A stretch of 10,867 nucleotides of DNA, taken from contig CAKMZU010000038.1 of the NCBI GenBank assembly GCA_929200485.1, positions 1 through 10,867 of the forward strand, given 5' to 3'. This DNA is from an uncultured Gammaproteobacteria bacterium. GTDB taxonomy: Bacteria > Pseudomonadota > Gammaproteobacteria > Pseudomonadales > DT-91. The first letter of the stretch is position 1, and each line of letters starts with the position of its first letter. The position numbers and the translations under genes were made by a program. The notes beneath the pieces were generated by a model. It ran no database searches. It was not told the DNA's origin and worked only from the letters and a program-made list of their open reading frames with translations. Below are positions 7,555 through 10,867 of this stretch, one piece after another.

Positions 7555-8097
7555 ATGAGACTGCAGATAATCAAATGTCTCTCATGCCGTCGTTTTTTTC
7601 GCCAGGTTAGACACTCTTGCCCCCATAATATTCAATGGTTGGGAACCATTATGAGTATTTCATGCCGTAGAAGGATGATTTATGCTTATAGACAATCAGT
7701 CTTTGTTTTTATATTTACTTTTAGTTCTTCTTTTGGACAACCGCCTCAATCAATATTTCAATATGTACAAAAAATTGTGCAGCCTTTTATCTTACCATTA
7801 ATGGTCACATCACATGCGCTAAAACTAACCTATGTTCAAGAAGAGCCCCCAATCAGTTTACTAAAGCATGCCATATCACATGCTGAAGGAGCATACATTG
7901 GCAGTTGTTTAGGATGGGAGGCAGGTCAATATATCGCGTTAAATATGGAACTTTATACATCTAAAGACTTTGCACTTTTTGTGGCAGCCGTATGTGAAAT
8001 CGCATGCTGTAGTTTAGGTGGTGTGTTTGCTATGAAATATTTCAATATACATAATGAAGAACAAGCAATAGATATGCGGCATATAGAGTTAAGATAA
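7555..8097 (+). CDS. hypothetical protein with hydrophobic and glycine-rich segments
   Basis: I do not recognise this 180-codon frame. Residues 1-40 are rich in Cys and Arg and look unlike a natural N-terminus, and the ATG at 7555 has only a distant GGAAAG. The ATG at 7651 (residue 33), just after a hairpin, or at 7675 (residue 41) may be the true start, giving 148 or 140 residues. From residue 41 there is a hydrophobic, possibly signal-like stretch (about 48-60), a second at 76-92, a small-residue segment EGAYIGSCLGWEAG (111-124) recalling glycine-zipper helices, and a likely membrane helix (about 139-163) before a charged tail. This suggests a small membrane protein. Codon third positions are markedly A/T, unlike ung and selO, hinting at later acquisition. 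A 39-codon frame overlaps at 7682-7801 behind a better ribosome binding site, so a frameshift is also possible. Confidence 0.5.
   Translation: MRLQIIKCLSCRRFFRQVRHSCPHNIQWLGTIMSISCRRRMIYAYRQSVFVFIFTFSSSFGQPPQSIFQYVQKIVQPFILPLMVTSHALKLTYVQEEPPISLLKHAISHAEGAYIGSCLGWEAGQYIALNMELYTSKDFALFVAAVCEIACCSLGGVFAMKYFNIHNEEQAIDMRHIELR
7634..7650 (+). repeat. perfect 7-bp hairpin before the ATG at 7651
   Basis: AATGGTT (7634-7640) and AACCATT (7644-7650) are perfect reverse complements around a GGG loop. A wider pairing of CATAAT (7624-7629) with ATTATG (7648-7653) would include the ATG at 7651. No T-run follows, so it is not an evident ung terminator. It could be an operator or a translation-control hairpin for the downstream frame. 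Confidence 0.5.
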
Positions 8098-8121
8098 TAG
8101 ACATTACTTGTTGAAAGAAGG

Positions 8122-8164
8122 GGCTGAAAATAGAGCTTAAAGTTGGTTTTCACCTTTTTCAGCC
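8122..8164. repeat. inverted repeat in the convergent gap
   Basis: GGCTGAAAA (8122-8130) and TTTTCAGCC (8156-8164) are a perfect 9-bp inverted pair with a 25-base spacer. The spacer can itself pair in part (AAAG near 8140 with CTTT). It lies between the stops of the convergent hypothetical ORF and selO, a usual place for a two-way transcription end, but neither side carries a clean T-tract. Confidence 0.55.
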
Positions 8165-8168
8165 TGGT

Positions 8169-8209
8169 GAATTGCCTTAACGATATTTAAGCTGAGACAA
8201 TTCGTTTTT
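8169..8209 (+). terminator. candidate terminator after the hypothetical ORF
   Basis: GAATTG (8169-8174) pairs with CAATTC (8198-8203), and inside it CTTAA (8176-8180) pairs with TTAAG (8187-8191) around a 6-base loop. Reading on the plus strand, the structure is followed by G and five T (8205-8209). The stem is AT-rich with an uneven internal loop, so it would be a weak terminator. It lies just before the selO stop on the other strand. Confidence 0.35.
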
Positions 8210-8215
8210 GATCGA

Positions 8216-9655
8216 TTAAGAAGAACAACTAATCGGCAGGTGTTTGTCTTTATCTTCAGGTGGTTCAGCAAACCGATCCAATGTATTGTGTTCATCGAAA
8301 GGGGATTGAAGGATCTTTAGTAGGTCGTTAACGACCGAAAAATCACCAAGTTTTGCTGCATCAATGGCCTGTTGAGAGAGATGATTGCGGAGGATAAACT
8401 TTGGATTCACCGATAACATGGCATCCATTGGCTTGTCGTCTTGATGCTGGTGATAAACTTCAAGCCAGGGTTTGAATTGAGTGAAATCAATTACGGAATT
8501 TTTATCCATTGCTCCTTTACTGAGTTCTCTGAAAAATAAAGTGTAGTCAGTTTTCTGTTGATTTAGCTGACTTAAGAGTAGGCCTAAATGCTGGCTAAAG
8601 GCTTTGCTATCAGAGGTTGCCCAGTCCGTTAATCCGAGTTTTTGTGCCATTAATGCCTGATAATGTGCATGAAAGGTTGGCTCATATTGTTGCAGTGCGA
8701 AGCGTAAATTTTCTTCGTCAATAAAAGGCGAAAGACTATGCGCCAAGGCGTTCAAATTCCATAGCCCAATATTGATTTGTTGGTTGAACGCGTAACGCCC
8801 TGTGGTGTCACTATGGTTACAGATGTGACCAAGATCAAAATCATCCATAAAGGCAAAAGGGCCGTAGTCGAGTGTTAAGCCGAGGATAGATAGATTATCG
8901 GTATTCATGACCCCATGACAGAATCCATAAGCTTGCCAGGCTGCGATAAGTTTGGCTGTCCGCTTAACAACTTCCAGAAAGAAATCGGCATAAGGTGTAG
9001 CAGTTTCTTTCATTTCCGGATAATAATGATCAACAACAAAATCCAGTAACGTCTGAAGATATTCGGTCTGTTTGGTATAAAAGAAGTATTCAAAGTGCCC
9101 AAATCGGATAAAACTCTCTGCGGTTCGGATCAAGGTTGCTGCGGTTTCAACTGTCTCACGATACACAGGCGTTTTGCTTGTTGCCATGGCAAGTGATCGA
9201 GTGGTTGGAATCTTTAAACCATGCATGGCTTCCTGACCAAGGTATTCCCGAATTGTTGAACGTAATACTGCACGGCCATCCCCCATTCTTGAAAAAGGTG
9301 TCATGCCACTGCCTTTTAATTGCAACTCAGTAAACCCATTGGCAGTTTGTATCTCCCCAATCAATAACGCACGACCATCACCCAATTGCGGATTGTATTG
9401 ACCAAATTGATGACCGGAATAGACGGTGGCTAGCGAGCAGGCATTTTCTGGCAGTTGTTTGCAGGCGAGAATATCTAGAAATGCCTCGCTTTTAAGATTG
9501 TCTTCCGTTAGCCCTAGCGATTCTGCGAGTTTTTTATTTGAGCTGACGATCTCAGGTTGATCGATAGCCTGCGGCTCTACTTTTTGATAAAAGGCGTCAG
9601 GTAATTCAGTCAATCGATTCGTGAGATTAATGGAATAAAAATTAATTCGGTTCAT
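8216..9655 (-). CDS. selO: protein adenylyltransferase SelO (YdiU family)
   Basis: SelO is a pseudokinase-fold enzyme that transfers AMP from ATP to Ser, Thr or Tyr of target proteins and is linked to redox stress. From the ATG at 9655 it has 479 residues, close to E. coli YdiU. Motifs: YSGHQFGQYNPQLGDGRA (79-96), LQLKGSGMTPFSRMGDGRAV (111-130, ATP-site Lys114), LRSTIREYL (131-139), PTTRSLA (150-156), PVYRETVE (163-170), IRFGHFEYF (183-191), CHGVMNTDNLSILGLTLDYG (246-265) with Asp253, Asn254 and metal-binding Asp263. It ends SCSS, the conserved tail where animal SelO has selenocysteine. The frame is open ten codons further to ATGs at 9664, 9682 and 9685. I prefer 9655 because the protein then starts at the usual distance before the TELPDAFY segment, though no start has a clear ribosome binding site. 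It is convergent with the hypothetical ORF and divergent from the VOC gene. Confidence 0.96.
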   Translation of the reverse strand: MNRINFYSINLTNRLTELPDAFYQKVEPQAIDQPEIVSSNKKLAESLGLTEDNLKSEAFLDILACKQLPENACSLATVYSGHQFGQYNPQLGDGRALLIGEIQTANGFTELQLKGSGMTPFSRMGDGRAVLRSTIREYLGQEAMHGLKIPTTRSLAMATSKTPVYRETVETAATLIRTAESFIRFGHFEYFFYTKQTEYLQTLLDFVVDHYYPEMKETATPYADFFLEVVKRTAKLIAAWQAYGFCHGVMNTDNLSILGLTLDYGPFAFMDDFDLGHICNHSDTTGRYAFNQQINIGLWNLNALAHSLSPFIDEENLRFALQQYEPTFHAHYQALMAQKLGLTDWATSDSKAFSQHLGLLLSQLNQQKTDYTLFFRELSKGAMDKNSVIDFTQFKPWLEVYHQHQDDKPMDAMLSVNPKFILRNHLSQQAIDAAKLGDFSVVNDLLKILQSPFDEHNTLDRFAEPPEDKDKHLPISCSS

Positions 9656-9774
9656 AAGTGTCATCAATAGCAAGCTGCACATCATAACATAGTTTTAAAC
9701 GATGAAAGGGTAAGTTTCCCCATTGCACTGATCTTCTGTTCTATTTTTGAAACAGTGATTTTTTAGAAAAACAC

Positions 9775-9803
9775 TTTTTTCGAAGCAGTATGCTGCCTAC
9801 AAT
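9775..9803 (+). promoter_or_regulatory. candidate promoter of the VOC gene
   Basis: TACAAT at 9798-9803 matches the sigma-70 -10 box at five of six positions and lies about 36 bases before the ATG at 9840. The -35 region, 17 bases upstream, is only a T-run and fits poorly. The call rests on the -10 box and its position. Confidence 0.25.
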
Positions 9804-9839
9804 GGCTTCATTAATTAAGTTAGTCTCAGGAGAAACTTC

Positions 9840-10232
9840 ATGAAAAATATTAAGGGAATAAATCACATAGGGATTCGCGTTTCGTCTTATGAGGCATCGC
9901 TGGCATTTTATTCGCAATTTGGCTTTGAGGAAGTGGCTGGGCCTTCTGAGTCAGAGCCAGTCGCTATTATTGAGCATCCATCTGGTATTAATATCAATTT
10001 TATTGTTAATGCGAATACTGAGCAAAAGCAAAATGTATTGATGGAAGGCGAAGTTAAATATGCAGGCATTACGCACATAGCAATCGAAGTCAGTGATTTG
10101 GATCAGCTGTTGCGAGAGTTTGAAGCGTTGGGTGTGGTTTTATCCGGTGGACCTGTTCAACATCCGTCAGGGCGTGCGTGCTTTATCCGAGATCCTGATT
10201 TAAACGTGCTTGAGTTTTTTGAATTTAACTAG
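9840..10232 (+). CDS. VOC family (glyoxalase/dioxygenase-like) protein
   Basis: A 130-residue protein of the vicinal oxygen chelate superfamily, with the usual two beta-alpha-beta-beta-beta units. First unit: GINHIGIRVSSYEASLAFYS (6-25, His9) to HPSGININFIV (46-56). Second unit: THIAIEVSDLDQLLREFEAL (78-97, His79) to DPDLNVLEFFEF (118-129, Glu125). His9, His79 and Glu125 fit the usual metal ligands. The fourth position, normally Glu in the first unit, appears to be Asn53, so metal binding or chemistry may differ from glyoxalase I. Substrate cannot be told; relatives include lactoylglutathione lyases, ring-cleaving dioxygenases and antibiotic-resistance proteins. A good AGGAGA lies 6 nt before the ATG, fixing the start. 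It is divergent from selO (184 bp) and 128 bp upstream of a flavodoxin-like gene on the same strand. Confidence 0.92.
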   Translation: MKNIKGINHIGIRVSSYEASLAFYSQFGFEEVAGPSESEPVAIIEHPSGININFIVNANTEQKQNVLMEGEVKYAGITHIAIEVSDLDQLLREFEALGVVLSGGPVQHPSGRACFIRDPDLNVLEFFEFN

Positions 10233-10280
10233 TTGTGGCGTGTAAGCGGAAATATCAATGCCATAAATAAATCGTTGGCC

Positions 10281-10316
10281 ATAGAAAAAGCAGTAGGTTC
10301 ATTCTGCTGGCTCTAT
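10281..10316. repeat. imperfect stem-loop after the VOC gene
   Basis: ATAGA (10281-10285) pairs with TCTAT (10312-10316) and AGCAG (10289-10293) with CTGCT (10304-10308), separated by a symmetric 3x3 internal loop and closed by a 10-base loop. No T-tract follows on the plus strand. It may mark the end of the VOC message or control the next gene, but the support is modest. Confidence 0.3.
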
Positions 10317-10360
10317 CGTTATATAAAAAATCTCACTATAAAGATAAGGAAAAATTTTCA

Positions 10361-10867
10361 ATGAAAGTGTTGGCCTTTGCAGCAAGTAATTCGAAGCGGT
10401 CTATAAATAAAGCTTTAGTTCATTATGCTGCAAGCTTGATCGATTTTGCAGATGTTGAGTTTTTAGATATACATGATTTTGAAATACCTTTGTATAGTCC
10501 TGAGCGAGAAGCTGAATATAAGGCGAAAGGTGGTGAGCCTGCGCAGGCACACGCTTTTTATCAAAAGATCAGTGAGGCGGATGCGCTATTGATTAGCTTT
10601 GCCGAACATAATGGCTGTTATACGGCAGCATTTAAGAATCTGTTCGATTGGACTAGCCGAATTGATACCAAGGTTTATCAAAATAAGCCAATGGTTATGT
10701 TGGCTACATCCCCAGGGCCTGGTGGCGGTAAGAATGTATTAAACCTAGCTGTCACGTCTTCTCCGTACTTTGGTGGGGATGTGAAAGGCAGTCTTTCTGT
10801 ACCTGGCTTTAATGATGCGTTTGATGTCACTCAAGGACAGTTGAAAAGCGATGAATCAAGCAAAGAG
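10361..10867 (+). CDS. NAD(P)H-dependent FMN reductase-like protein, 3' end cut by window
   Basis: The frame is open from the ATG at 10361 through the right edge, giving 169 residues with no stop. It belongs to the flavodoxin-like NADPH-dependent FMN reductase family. It begins MKVLAFAASNSKRSINKAL, the strand and phosphate-binding loop that hold FMN (Ser9 to Asn16). Further on are ISEADALLISFAEHNG (70-85), AAFKNLFDWTSR (89-100), the usual FMN-ring loop, and ATSPGPGGGKNVL (115-127). The family is typically about 180-190 residues, so perhaps 10-20 are missing. Such proteins reduce FMN, quinones, azo compounds or chromate with NAD(P)H in the cytosol; the substrate here is unknown. AAGGA lies about 10 nt upstream. 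It is on the same strand as the VOC gene after a 128-bp gap with a stem-loop, so co-transcription is possible but unproven. Confidence 0.9.
   Translation, partial: MKVLAFAASNSKRSINKALVHYAASLIDFADVEFLDIHDFEIPLYSPEREAEYKAKGGEPAQAHAFYQKISEADALLISFAEHNGCYTAAFKNLFDWTSRIDTKVYQNKPMVMLATSPGPGGGKNVLNLAVTSSPYFGGDVKGSLSVPGFNDAFDVTQGQLKSDESSKE

Noticed and set aside
7555..7599. Possible ung terminator: ATGAGA/TCTCAT stem and T7 at 7593-7599
   Set aside because: The stem is 6 bp with a 19-base loop, and seven bases separate it from the T-run, so the geometry is poor.
9766..9781. GAAAAA/TTTTTC hairpin between selO and the VOC gene
   Set aside because: Pure A/T stem of about five pairs upstream of both divergent genes; it cannot be a terminator for either and is too weak to call an operator.

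Overview
The window looks like chromosomal DNA of an AT-rich gammaproteobacterium. The PrkA, YeaH and SpoVR proteins resemble E. coli YeaG, YeaH and YcgB closely in sequence and length as I remember them, and ung and selO are also typical of the group. A REP-like inverted repeat built on a TTCGACAGGCTCAGG core, common in this class, lies between two of the genes. I cannot name a genus from sequence alone. No rRNA, tRNA, CRISPR array, insertion sequence or phage gene is visible.

Layout. Positions 101-5060 hold a minus-strand cluster transcribed prkA, then yeaH, then spoVR: an AAA+/kinase-like ATPase, a VWA-domain protein and a SpoVR-family protein, together a widely conserved but poorly understood stress or stationary-phase module. 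Two structured gaps split it. A 32-bp palindrome lies between prkA and yeaH, and a REP-like inverted repeat lies between yeaH and spoVR. Upstream of prkA is a 727-bp AT-rich stretch (5061-5787) with no convincing gene, probably regulatory and possibly holding a decayed gene.

From 5788 onward come an alpha/beta hydrolase (minus) divergent from ung (plus, uracil-DNA glycosylase), then a hypothetical ORF (plus, 7555-8097) with hydrophobic and glycine-rich segments and very AT-rich codon ends. This ORF converges on selO (minus, protein AMPylase). A candidate terminator and a second inverted repeat lie in the convergent gap. selO is divergent from a small VOC-family protein (plus). An NAD(P)H-dependent FMN reductase-like gene (plus) follows and is cut by the right edge.

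How the genes fit together. Only prkA-yeaH-spoVR looks like a functional unit. The rest is housekeeping or stress-type genes in separate units: ung in DNA repair, SelO in redox-linked protein AMPylation, and the VOC and flavodoxin-like proteins possibly in detoxification or redox chemistry. The least explained parts are the structured intercistronic gaps of the prkA cluster, the hypothetical ORF at 7555-8097 with a second overlapping reading frame, and the long spacer upstream of prkA.
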